This document shows, piece after piece, positions 53,856 to 63,300 of a stretch of 64,000 nt of DNA. Every line of letters starts with the position of its first letter. The stretch's first letter is position 1. Under the pieces are notes generated by a model. It ran no database searches, was not told where the DNA came from, and saw only the letters and a list, made by a program, of their open reading frames with translations. The stretch lies in assembly GCF_003073375.1 (NCBI RefSeq), contig NZ_CP029002.1:606001-670000 (forward strand). The letters are read 5' to 3'. This stretch comes from Lysinibacillus sp. 2017. GTDB taxonomy: Bacteria; Bacillota; Bacilli; Bacillales_A; Planococcaceae. The position numbers were made by a program, and so were the translations under genes.

Positions 53856-53858
53856 GTT

Positions 53859-54932
53859 ATGGAAACGTATATTATAGCAGAAGCAGGAGTAAACCATAAT
53901 GGCGATATGAATACTGCAAAAAAATTAATAGATATCGCAAAAAATGCAGGAGCTAATGCCGTTAAATTTCAAACGTTTATTAGTGAGGAAGTTATTAGTA
54001 CATATGCACCGAAAGCTGAATATCAAATTTCTAATACAGGTAATGATGAAAGCCAATTAGAAATGGTTAAAAAGTTAGAATTGACGTTTGAGGATTTTAG
54101 AAAACTAAAAGCGTATTGTGAAGGAATAGAAATTGAATTTTTATCGACACCATTTGATTTGCCAAGCGTAGACTTTTTATTAAAGGAATTACAGTTGAAA
54201 ACAATAAAAATTCCATCTGGTGAAATTACAAATGCGCCATATTTATTAAAAGTTGCTCAGTATAAACCTCAAATTATTTTATCAACAGGAATGTCAACTT
54301 TAGCAGAAATCCAGGATGCTTTAGGAGTGCTTGCATTTGGCTTACTTGGATTAGAAAATCCTTCTATAGAAAACTTTAAAATTGCTTATAATACGGTAGA
54401 AGGACAACAGCTTTTGAAGCAGCATGTTTCGTTATTACATTGTACGACTGAATATCCCGCTCCTGTTGAGGAAGTAAATTTAAATGCTATGGACACAATG
54501 AAAAATGCATTTCTACTTCCGATAGGTTACTCAGACCATACTGAGGGAAATGCCGTCTCTATTGCAGCTGTTGCGAAGGGTGCAACGATTATTGAAAAGC
54601 ATATTACGTATGATAAAAATGCACAGGGACCCGATCATAGAGCATCATCAGAGCCAGAAGAATTTACACAATTAGTAACTTCGATTCGAGCAATAGAAAG
54701 CGCACTGGGAAATGGTGTGAAAATACCTTCAACTTCAGAGATTAAAAATATAGCAATCGCTAGAAAGAGTATTGTTGCTAAAACGAATATAGAAGTAGAT
54801 GAAACATTAACAATGGAAAATATTGCTGTTAAAAGACCAGGTACAGGTATTTCACCAATGTATTATTGGGAGATACAAGGCTTCAAAACAGTTAAGAACT
54901 TTGATAAAGATGAGGAGATACGTCTACAATGA
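53859..54932 (+). CDS. legI: N,N'-diacetyllegionaminate synthase, LegI/NeuB family
   Basis: 357 aa; ATG with ATGGAGGA 6-7 nt upstream. NeuB TIM barrel: 'IIAEAGVNHNGDMNTAKKLIDIAKNAGANAVKFQTF', 'EFLSTPFD', 'IKIPSGEITNAPYLLKVAQ', 'IILSTGMSTL', 'LLHCTTEYPAP' and 'IGYSDHTEGNAVSIAAVAKGATIIEKHITYDKNAQGPDHRAS'. The C-terminal antifreeze-like SAF domain is at ~295-357. Condenses the C6 sugar with phosphoenolpyruvate to a nine-carbon nonulosonic acid. Legionaminate rather than sialate is favoured by legB/legC in the operon. 4-nt overlap with the next gene. Confidence 0.93.
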   Translation: METYIIAEAGVNHNGDMNTAKKLIDIAKNAGANAVKFQTFISEEVISTYAPKAEYQISNTGNDESQLEMVKKLELTFEDFRKLKAYCEGIEIEFLSTPFDLPSVDFLLKELQLKTIKIPSGEITNAPYLLKVAQYKPQIILSTGMSTLAEIQDALGVLAFGLLGLENPSIENFKIAYNTVEGQQLLKQHVSLLHCTTEYPAPVEEVNLNAMDTMKNAFLLPIGYSDHTEGNAVSIAAVAKGATIIEKHITYDKNAQGPDHRASSEPEEFTQLVTSIRAIESALGNGVKIPSTSEIKNIAIARKSIVAKTNIEVDETLTMENIAVKRPGTGISPMYYWEIQGFKTVKNFDKDEEIRLQ

Positions 54933-55924
54933 TTGTGGATTTTGAAAAGGCTGTTGATATTTATAATAGAATTGATATAAATGAAAAAACATTTTACTAT
55001 GATCCAAGCTACATTGAAGCAAGTAGTTTGGATTCGGAAAACTTAAAGTCGATTTTTTTTGCTAAAGAAGAGAATGGCCAATTTTTTTATCATGCAGCAT
55101 TAATCGGAGAAGTAGGCTTTGAGGGTTATAGAGATTTACAAACACCGTATGGATACGGGGGTCCTTTAATTTCAGGAAGTACTAACTTTAAAGAAACGGT
55201 AATCCAAGAATATATTACTTGGTGTAATAAGAATAGAATATTAGTAGAATTTATTCGCTTTCATCCATTAGTTAAAAATGATCAGCACTATTATGGTGAA
55301 GTATTAACAAATAGAGATACAGTTGCAATTAATCTAGAAATAGAGGACATATTCCGTAGTTTTAGCACAAGAGTAAAAACAGCCATTAGAGCGGCCAAAA
55401 AAAGTAGTGTTCAAATTATTAGCTCGAAGGAATCTCAATATGTAGATAAATTTTATGAGATATATACGGAACTGATGAATGAAAAACAAACATCGGATGA
55501 ATATTTTTTTAGTAAGAATTATATAAAGGATTTGCTAGATTGTGATAATGTATATTTATTTAATGCGTTAACAGAGAATAACGAAATAGTAGGTTCTTCA
55601 ATATTTATGCTTTGCGATGGAATAGCAGATTACCATTTATCTGCAACAACAAACTTAGGCAGAATGTTAAATATAAGTCATATACTAATTTATAAATTTG
55701 CTGAATATGCAAAGGAACAGGGAGCAAAAAAATTATATTTAGGCGGGGGTACGGATAATTCATCAGCAAATTCTCTTTTATTTTTCAAAAAAGGTTTTTC
55801 AAAGAAAATGTATCCGTTTTTAATTGGTTATAAGATTTTTAATCAAATAAAGTATGATGAATATAAAAAAATACATTTGACTGAAATAGGTTATTTAACA
55901 AATCGAATATTATTTTATCGTTAA
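54929..55924 (+). CDS. FemAB/GNAT-like acyltransferase in the legionaminate operon
   Basis: 331 aa; ATG overlaps the legI stop by 4 nt. Two-lobed GNAT/FemAB-like fold: 'LQTPYGYGGPLI' in the first lobe, 'IEDIFRSFSTRVKTAIRAAKKSSVQI', and the second lobe 'YDYxx'-type region 'GIADYHLSATTNLGRMLNISHILIYKFAEYAKEQGAKKLYLGGGT....SLLFFKKGFSKK', which fits Acetyltransf_6 (BioF2-like) proteins. No membrane segment. LegH, the hexapeptide-repeat N-acetyltransferase of the known pathway, is not present in the window. This protein may replace it or add a different acyl group, but that is inference. Very AT-rich. Confidence 0.72.
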   Translation: MIVDFEKAVDIYNRIDINEKTFYYDPSYIEASSLDSENLKSIFFAKEENGQFFYHAALIGEVGFEGYRDLQTPYGYGGPLISGSTNFKETVIQEYITWCNKNRILVEFIRFHPLVKNDQHYYGEVLTNRDTVAINLEIEDIFRSFSTRVKTAIRAAKKSSVQIISSKESQYVDKFYEIYTELMNEKQTSDEYFFSKNYIKDLLDCDNVYLFNALTENNEIVGSSIFMLCDGIADYHLSATTNLGRMLNISHILIYKFAEYAKEQGAKKLYLGGGTDNSSANSLLFFKKGFSKKMYPFLIGYKIFNQIKYDEYKKIHLTEIGYLTNRILFYR

Positions 55925-55994
55925 GACTAAATTTTATTAGACTGAACAAGGGATAATGTTAATTAATTAGTAAAATAGGAAGGAGAGTTTTATT

Positions 55995-56663
55995 ATGGCT
56001 TGGAATGAAGTGTGGGAAGAGATTTTTAAAGAAAAGGAATGGGGGAAATATCCACCTGAAGAGTTAGTTAGATTTGTTGCCAGAAATTTTTATTCAGCAC
56101 CAAATAGAAGAGACATAAAAATTTTAGAATTAGGTTGTGGACCAGGGGCAAACGTATGGTATATCTCAAGAGAGGGATTTACTGTTTATGGAATTGAAGG
56201 CTCAGCTACAGCAGTTAAAAGAGCAAATTTAAGACTTAATGAAGAAGTTATTGGATGGAGTGGGGAAATTATTCAAGGTGATTTTAGTCAATTACCATAT
56301 GAAGGTGATTTTTTTGATGCTGTAATCGACAATGAAGCTATCTATGTTAATTCATTTGAAGACTCTAAAAAAATATTCTCAGAAGTACATAGGGTATTAA
56401 AACCAAACGGAAAAGTTTTTAGTAAAACTTTTGCTACAGGAAGCTGGGGAGATCAAACGGGAACTAATGTGGGTTACAATGAATGGATTGTTGCTGAAGG
56501 TCCACTAAAAGGAACTGGAAATTGTCGATTCAGTAGTGAAGAAGATATTCAAGAATTGTTATTAGGATTTAAATTGGAAGGAATTGAGTATCAGAAAGTA
56601 AGCTATGGAAATTTGGAACACGAAGTGAAGGAATGGATTGTAGTAGCTAAAAAAGAAGTCTAA
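55995..56663 (+). CDS. Class I SAM-dependent methyltransferase
   Basis: 222 aa; ATG with AGGAAGGAG. SAM-binding motif I 'ILELGCGPGANVWYISREGFTVYGIEGS', motif II region 'DFFDAVIDNEAIYVNS', and post-motif 'EVHRVLKPNGKVFSKTF'. Typical Methyltransf_11/25 protein. Placed between legI-acyltransferase and the ptmE-like gene, it may O- or N-methylate the nonulosonic acid; N- and O-methylated legionaminate derivatives are known from flagellins. Substrate not readable from sequence. Own RBS and a 70-nt gap; AT-rich. Confidence 0.85.
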   Translation: MAWNEVWEEIFKEKEWGKYPPEELVRFVARNFYSAPNRRDIKILELGCGPGANVWYISREGFTVYGIEGSATAVKRANLRLNEEVIGWSGEIIQGDFSQLPYEGDFFDAVIDNEAIYVNSFEDSKKIFSEVHRVLKPNGKVFSKTFATGSWGDQTGTNVGYNEWIVAEGPLKGTGNCRFSSEEDIQELLLGFKLEGIEYQKVSYGNLEHEVKEWIVVAKKEV

Positions 56664-56723
56664 CAAAAGTAGAAACTAGATGTAAGCAGGTGCATAATTA
56701 TTTATAATTACAAAAAAGTTATA

Positions 56724-57746
56724 GTGAAGTTTTCATCTACTCTATTTGAAACAATGAAAACGATTGATGAGAGTGCACTACAATTTGCAGTAGTAGTAGA
56801 TGAAACAGGTAAATTACTAGGAACAGTTACAGATGGCGATATTCGTCGTGGTATTTTGCGCGGTGAGGGGTTGGATGTAAAGGTTGGTTCTATTATGAAT
56901 ACGAAGCCAATTAGTGCAAAGAGCGGTTTAAGCGCGGCAAAGTATAAGCAGTTTATGAAAAAAAATAAGTTAAAGCAATTGCCACTTGTCAATGACTTGA
57001 ATGAAGTGGTGGATATTTTATTTATTGATAAATTTGAGATATCTACAAATAAAAATCAAGTTATTTTAATGCTGGGTGGATTAGGGACAAGATTACGCCC
57101 GCTCACAAATGAAATTCCAAAGCCAATGTTACGTGTTGGTAATAAACCAATTGTGGAAACGATTGTGGATGGCTTTAAGCTATATGGCTATACAAACTTT
57201 ATTTTTTCTGTGAATTATAAAAAAGAAGTTATTCAAAATTATTTTCGAAATGGAGAAGCATTCGGAATTACAATTGAGTACATAGAAGAGCAAAAGCGTA
57301 TGGGGACGGCAGGTGCCCTGTCATTAATCGAAAATCGTCCAACAGAGCCATTTTTTGTAATGAATGGGGACTTATTGACGCAGGTGAATTTTGATCAATT
57401 GATGCAGTTTCATATTGAGCAAGGTGCGGCTGCGACAATGTGCGTGCGGGAGTATGAGTATCAAATTCCTTATGGTGTTATTGAAACGAATGGTACCGAT
57501 TTGACGGCAATCAAGGAAAAGCCGATTCATCGTAGCTTTGTCAATGCAGGTATTTATGTGTTGAGCCCAGAGGTGTTTGATTATATTCCTTCTGATGTAT
57601 TTTACGATATGCCGACCTTGTTTGAAAAATTAATTGAGCAGGAGAAAAAAACATCTGTTTTCCCGATTCATGAGTATTGGTTGGATATTGGGCAGATGGA
57701 TGATTTTAATCGTGCAAATGAGAAGTATAAGGAGCTTTTAGTATGA
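56724..57746 (+). CDS. ptmE: CBS-nucleotidyltransferase, PtmE-like (GlcN-1-P guanylyltransferase)
   Basis: 340 aa from GTG 56724. Two CBS motifs (~5-110: 'SALQFAVVVDETGKLLGTVTDGDIRRGILRG', 'LKQLPLVNDLNEVVDILFIDK') followed by a nucleotidyltransferase ('VILMLGGLGTRLRPLTNEIPKPMLRVGNKPIVETIV', 'MNGDLLTQVNFDQL', 'HEYWLDIGQMDDF'). In Campylobacter PtmE makes GDP-glucosamine for legionaminate. The frame is open upstream, and 'NYKKVIV' before the GTG looks like the usual N-terminus of homologues, so translation may start at a non-standard ATT (56697 or 56700) behind AGGTG at 56688. 4-nt overlap with legF. Confidence 0.88.
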   Translation: MKFSSTLFETMKTIDESALQFAVVVDETGKLLGTVTDGDIRRGILRGEGLDVKVGSIMNTKPISAKSGLSAAKYKQFMKKNKLKQLPLVNDLNEVVDILFIDKFEISTNKNQVILMLGGLGTRLRPLTNEIPKPMLRVGNKPIVETIVDGFKLYGYTNFIFSVNYKKEVIQNYFRNGEAFGITIEYIEEQKRMGTAGALSLIENRPTEPFFVMNGDLLTQVNFDQLMQFHIEQGAAATMCVREYEYQIPYGVIETNGTDLTAIKEKPIHRSFVNAGIYVLSPEVFDYIPSDVFYDMPTLFEKLIEQEKKTSVFPIHEYWLDIGQMDDFNRANEKYKELLV

Positions 57747-58420
57747 AGCCAAAAATTTTAGCAATCATTCCTGCACGTGGTGGCTCGAAGGGTGTACCGC
57801 GTAAAAATATTCGCAATTTAGCCGGCAAGCCTTTAATTGCATGGACAATAGAAGAAGCAAAAAAATCAAAATATATTGATCGACTTATTCTTTCATCTGA
57901 GGATGATGAAATTATTGACGTAGCAAAACAATATGGCTGCGAGGTACCATTTAAACGTCCTTTAGAGCTAGCGCAGGATGATACACCCGGTATTGAACCA
58001 GTGTTGCATGCAATTGAGCAATGTCCTGGATATGATTATGTTGTATTATTACAGCCTACTTCACCTCTTAGAACGGGGGAGGATATTGACGGCTGTATTG
58101 AAACGCTACTAGCTAGTGATGGAGACTTTTGTCTGTCGGTGACAGAGCCAGAGAAATCGCCTTATTGGATGTATACGTTAGATGATGACAAGATGGTGCC
58201 TTTGTTACCGCAGGATAAATTAATTGTGAGACGGCAGGATTTGCCAAAAGTTTATGCGCTTAATGGTGCGGTTTATGTGGGAAAAAGAAGTAGTCTAATT
58301 GAAGAACAGTCATTTTTAACACAAAATACATTGGCATTTGTAATGAATCAAATAAATTCAATAGATATAGATTCAGAACTTGATTTAGGGTATTGTGAAT
58401 TTTTAATAAGAGCGAGGTAA
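57743..58420 (+). CDS. legF: CMP-legionaminic acid synthetase, LegF/NeuA family
   Basis: 225 aa; ATG overlaps the ptmE-like stop by 4 nt, TAAGGAG upstream. 'ILAIIPARGGSKGVPRKNIRNLAGKPLIAWTIEEA' (CTP binding), 'SSEDDEIIDVAKQYG', 'VLLQPTSPLRTGEDID' and 'VYALNGAVYVGKR' mark the CMP-NeuAc/Leg synthetase family. It activates the nonulosonic acid with CTP to form the CMP-sugar that Maf uses. Closes the intact part of the pathway; downstream genes are broken. Confidence 0.93.
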   Translation: MKPKILAIIPARGGSKGVPRKNIRNLAGKPLIAWTIEEAKKSKYIDRLILSSEDDEIIDVAKQYGCEVPFKRPLELAQDDTPGIEPVLHAIEQCPGYDYVVLLQPTSPLRTGEDIDGCIETLLASDGDFCLSVTEPEKSPYWMYTLDDDKMVPLLPQDKLIVRRQDLPKVYALNGAVYVGKRSSLIEEQSFLTQNTLAFVMNQINSIDIDSELDLGYCEFLIRAR

Positions 58421-58424
58421 TTGA

Positions 58425-59522
58425 ATGTCTTATAACCAAGAAATAATACTACCAGCCCATCCTAATATTTATAATGGAAATAATGAAAGAACATATCGAA
58501 TTGAATATTCTATTCCTCAAATTGGAACAAATGAACAAACCGGAATTGTGTTATTTGTACCTGGTTTTGGTGGAAATATTGATTCTAAAGTTTATAAAAA
58601 AATGCGAGAAGAGTTTGCAGATAAATATAATTTAGTTACTGTTGAATGTGAATTTTTTGGAAGTAAATTTATGCAGGGGGATGATGGATTTTCTTATTCA
58701 CTTAATGGATTAGAAAAAACATTATCAGAAGATCATTTCGAAACACTTAGAATGGATCCAAGTAAACTATATGAAATAGTAGGAGATTACTCTATTCAAT
58801 TACCTTGTTAAGCTTCAATCGAAGAAACTGAAAATGAATTTGTAGATATGAGCTATATGCAAGCTATTGATAATATAACGACCATCGAAGCTGTAAAACT
58901 TATTCTTACTGAAAATAATTTAGTTTTTAATGAGCGTAAAATTATCGGATATGGGCATTCTCAAGGTGCATATATATTGCATCTTGCAAATAAGTTAGCA
59001 CCACATTTATTTACCTATATAGTGGACAATTCGGCTTGGGTAAATCCTGTGTATTTGTCTAGTAATCGGTATTTAAGCAAAGGTATAGGAAAAGCAGTTT
59101 TTGCAATAGAATATGATTATATGGCAAAAGCGTACTTAAAGGATAAAAACTCGCTTTCATTACATAAGATTTATAAGGCATTCAAAAATGGAGCATATAT
59201 TTATTCAGTTTTAGGAACAACAGATAATTTAGTTGATGTGAAAGACAAAAAAACTGCTATAGCCAATTTAAAGCATGCTAAATTTGAATTAATCGATGCC
59301 AAAAGAGTAGATGGCGAAATCTTCAAATCGACGAATCACGGTTTGGATGCTGATTTCTTGAAGCTATTCGATTACGTCATGCAAAAAGTACCTGCACATC
59401 AAAATAAGAATAAATTTGTTCAGAATTATATATATGCTAGTTCACAAACTCAAATAGCTGTAAATTATTCAACTGCGTTACCTTTGTTTCAGTTTGTAAA
59501 TAATGAAGCATACAGAGATTAG
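58425..59522 (+). pseudogene. DUF2920-family alpha/beta-hydrolase, interrupted by one stop codon
   Basis: One continuous frame of 365 codons except for a single TAA at codon 129 (58809-58811). N-terminal piece: 'TYRIEYSIPQIG....GIVLFVPGFGGNIDSKVYKKMREEF' (oxyanion-loop-like VPGFGG). C-terminal piece: 'SYMQAIDNITTIEAVKLILTENN', nucleophile elbow 'GYGHSQGAYILHLANKLAPHLFTYIVDNSAWVNP', and a likely catalytic His in 'KSTNHGLDADFLKLF'. DUF2920 proteins are the '617 family' of Campylobacter flagellar glycosylation loci; function unknown. Removing the stop would restore a full-length protein, so this is a recent loss, a strain variant, or a sequencing error. Confidence 0.85.
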
Positions 59523-60277
59523 TCAATGGGATGTAGTGGAGTTGCATCGGCAAATAGAACTAGCAAATTTTCAAAGAGGTAATTGTTCTTCTAATGAAAT
59601 TGAAGATGAGTGCTTCAAAAATATGATTAAAGGAAATTCAGTTTTGAATAAATTGTTTAGCTGAGTTCAAGTTGGGACACAGGATAAGAACTATAATATT
59701 TCTTTTAATTTTTCAGCTACTTAGCATACTGATTATTTACATGAAAAATTAGATAAGTGCCATAGTTTCGGGATTTTGGAGAAATTATTAAAGTTAGATG
59801 AAATTACTGTTGAAAATATTATTTTAGTTTGCTAGGCGATGGTACATATCCTTCGATTTATAAAACAAAGGCTGATATACTTTTGCAACGAAAAAGATGG
59901 ACAACGTTCGTAATAGTAGGAAAGCGCTTAACCATATGAGCAGGGAAACCTGTGAGCCACTATGGCAGCGTTTTGATGGGAATTATTGCGGGACAAGTCA
60001 GCTGTAATGATATCTATTATTCAACGAATTTAAATGTAGCCAAAAAATTTGCAAAGGATATTTTAGGAACATTATGCGGTGCACCCTATATTTTCATGGA
60101 TATGGTATGGGTACCACTTGAAACATATAACCGAAATACACTCATATACATGGCATTGCATCATTTTGGGCAAGTGATCTTTATTAATCACAAAGCAATG
60201 CGGATAAAATTTGTGAAATCATAAGGGAACCGGGAAGTGTTTATTATACGTGGAAGGAAGAAGAAGTAGATTTATAA
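59503..60277 (+). pseudogene. Degraded gene of unknown family after the DUF2920 gene
   Basis: Protein-like stretches in shifting frames. 'MKHTEISQWDVVELHRQIELANFQRGNCSSNEIEDECFKN...LFS' (59503-59664) runs into TGA, then 'VQVGTQDKNYNISFNFSAT' TAG, 'HTDYLHEKLDKC....ENIILVC' TAG, then 'GDGTYPSIYKTKADILLQRKRW' to TGA. A longer open piece follows ('AGKPVSHYGSVLMGIIAGQVSCNDIYYSTNLNVAKKFAKDILG...', ~59940-60200), and after a frameshift 'ADKICEIIREPGSVYYTWKEEEVDL' stops at 60277. At least five disruptions. It was probably one gene of ~250 aa, start overlapping the DUF2920 end. I do not recognise the family. Confidence 0.65.
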
Positions 60278-60290
60278 ATAACATAAAATA

Positions 60291-60338
60291 AAAATCGCAG
60301 GCAGAGAAATTTTGAATTTCTCACCTGCGATTTTTTAT
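60291..60338. terminator. Bidirectional terminator between the convergent gene ends
   Basis: AAAATCGCAGGc-GAGAAATT / AATTTCTC-aCCTGCGATTTT stem with a small loop and A/T runs on both sides. It serves the glycosylation operon (+) and the giant surface protein gene (-). Confidence 0.88.
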
Positions 60339-60389
60339 ATAATCACTAACACATATTGATTCAAACAGTATTAGTAAATTGTTAATGAC

Positions 60390-63300
60390 TTAAGGTGTGC
60401 TTGGAAAATCTTTAATTTGATTTGTTGGAACGAATTTAAATAAAGGATTAGAAGAACTAATCGTAATATCCGTAACGTCTTTAATCGTAATTGTAAACTC
60501 AAGTGGTATATTTGATAGTTCTTGGAATGTAAGGGTAAACGAATTTACTGCTGTTATTCCAGGTGTTACCCCAATATTAATTTCGTTACTATAAACTGAG
60601 ACGTCACTAATTGTATTTGATTTTACAATATCTACAGTTGAAGAAACGTTCATTGTAAAAGTAAATAATATTTCTGAAATTCCTTCCCCTGGCTCTTGAG
60701 CAACATATGTGATTGTATTAGCATCAACTGGCTCAAAGACAATATCAAAATCAGGTGTTACTTTTACAACAAAAGTTCGTTGTATGCCATTTGGCGAAGT
60801 GAATGTTATTGTTTCTTCTCCAACACCTAGTGCATAAATTTCATTGCCTTCAATTCGTAAAATACTAGAGTTTTCATTTAATGTGTTTGTTGAAAGAATC
60901 GACCAGCCAAGCTCATCTAAAATGTTCTTTTTCAGTATTGTTGCAGGAGTTGTATCAAATTTTCCTGTATATAATACTTTTTTGTTATCTAATGTTGCTG
61001 TAATAGCAATCATTTCAGAAGAAGAACCAAACACAGTATTTCCATCTACATAAACATTTTCATTTGGCGCAATAACTTGTGCATTAGTCAATGTAGATCC
61101 TGCAGTTATTGGTAATGGCATTGTAGAGAATAAATCTGCAGCTTCTGTAATAATATAAGAATTTGTTCCGTCTTCCTCTACCGTAATAGCAATATACTGA
61201 TTGTCATTTACTTTATACATGCCTGTGCCAACCGCTTTAGTAATCCATTCATTCGCTTCAAATTTTACGACATCCGTACCATCGACAAATGTTCCAGATG
61301 TATATGAAGCTCCCTTAGAAAGTGGGGTAGCTACAAATTCTGTCGGTACATTTGGATCTGTATTTTCTACTACTTCATAAATTGTCCCGTTAAACGTATA
61401 AGAAGCAGGATATTTTGTGTTTTTATCAGCATATAAAATGGATGTTTCGCCATCTTTAGCTACTTGTAAGCCTTTAACATTTGTCACTTCACCAGCAACC
61501 GTAGTAGCCTCATAAACTTTTGGTACTTTCGCAGAGAAAGTGTTGTTAGGTTGATCAATTTCGGCTTGAACGGTTAATATTTTGTAGCCCACATCGCCCT
61601 TGACGATAAAGATTGTTTCTTCCGTATCTTCAAATGAAATGTCTAAACCTGTTACACCAATTTTAGCGTATGCATTGCCAACTTTTTTGATGATTTCTGG
61701 CTGGAATTTAAACGCATCATAGCCAACTGTTTGTTTAAATGGTGCGAACGAATAGCTATAATCATCATTTACTGTTAATTCATAAAGTGCTTTTTTACCG
61801 TTAGCATCCTTAATAATTAACTTAGATGTGCCAATTTCCCCTGGATATACAGTGATTTCGCCATTTACGAGTTTAACTACGCCTTGTTTTGATGTAAACA
61901 CATCATTATTTGGCATTGTAATATCGGTTGGATATAAGCCGAGTGTACCTGTATAGAATTTTGATGATGGAATTTCTGTCGTTATACGTTTTGTACCATT
62001 ATCGTCTGTTACAGTTACTTTGACTTGAATAGCACTTGTACCATCAGAAATCGTCATCGTTGTAGAACCTACAGTAATCGGTTCAATCGTAGCTGTTGTA
62101 CCTATATATTTGATTTTAGCTACTGCTGAAGTTGTCACCAATTCTGACGGAGATGCATTTAAAATATTTTTTAAATCAAATGCTTCTGCTACTAATTCTT
62201 CAGAAAGTATCGTGCCGTCTGTATTGACTGTTATACGGAATGTACGTGTGCCATCAATAGTCACAGTCTCAGTACCAAAGCCAATTGCAGTAATTTGATT
62301 TGCATTCGCAGTTAATACAGTGCTACTAGTTGGGACTGATACAACTCCTAGTAATGTCATTGTAATTTTTTCGTCCGCTGGTAGTAGAATATTATTCGTT
62401 TTCTTCGCAACTAATTTGTGTAGCTCACCATTAATTGGTACAACTTTAGAGCCTTCTTTTAAAGCAAATAACGTTGTTCCTACTACTCGGAATATACCAT
62501 CTGCTTCGATAGCTGTTAACTCTGCAGTTAATGGTGTCATATCTAATGTCAATTTTGCAATTGTTGGTGTTAAAACTAGTTTCCCGTTTTGGTTTTCAAC
62601 TAGAACATGAACAATCGTCGTATTTACACCATCTGTAATCGTTACTTGTGCTTCTCCAGCGTATTTTGCTTGTAGAATAACTTTGCTATTTGCAGGTATG
62701 TCAGTGTCCGTCACAATGGATGCTTCCACTACTCCAGCTCCTGTAATCGCAGCAATTGTTGTTTTAGTGATTGTACTTAGGCCTAAGTCAGTAGCGGTAA
62801 TACCCTCAGCTTCTACTGGTGCACTTATAGCTAAATTGTACAAGCCCTCTGCATTTTTTGTTACTTCTACTGTATAAACTTCTGAACCAACTTCAATCGT
62901 AGAAATACCTACTTGTTGAGCAAAGATACGTTTACCATCTACTTTAATACTTGTACCTGATAAAACAGTTACATTGTTAGTGAATGTGTGATCGACTACA
63001 TCATATTGAATAGCAAATGTTTGATCTGATTTACGTGTTATCTCAATATTCATTAATGCGTTATATGCACCTATGTTAGTAGTAGCTACGCCTTTACCAG
63101 CATGTGTAGCATAAATAGTATTGTTACGAATTTCTACGAAGTTTGTTGTCCATGCTGCACCTGTAAGCTGATCATTTGAATCTAATTGTTTACGTGCGAT
63201 ATCAGTTACTAGTGTTGCGCCATTTTTTGTAACGATTGTTGCAAATTGTGTACCGTTTGAAGCGACAACATCAGATGTGCCGTTATTCATTCCGTAAATG

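Noticed and set aside
58425-59522. TAA at codon 129 as programmed recoding or a selenocysteine-type event
   Set aside because: TAA is not a selenocysteine codon and no slippery site or stimulatory structure is evident; a simple nonsense mutation is enough.
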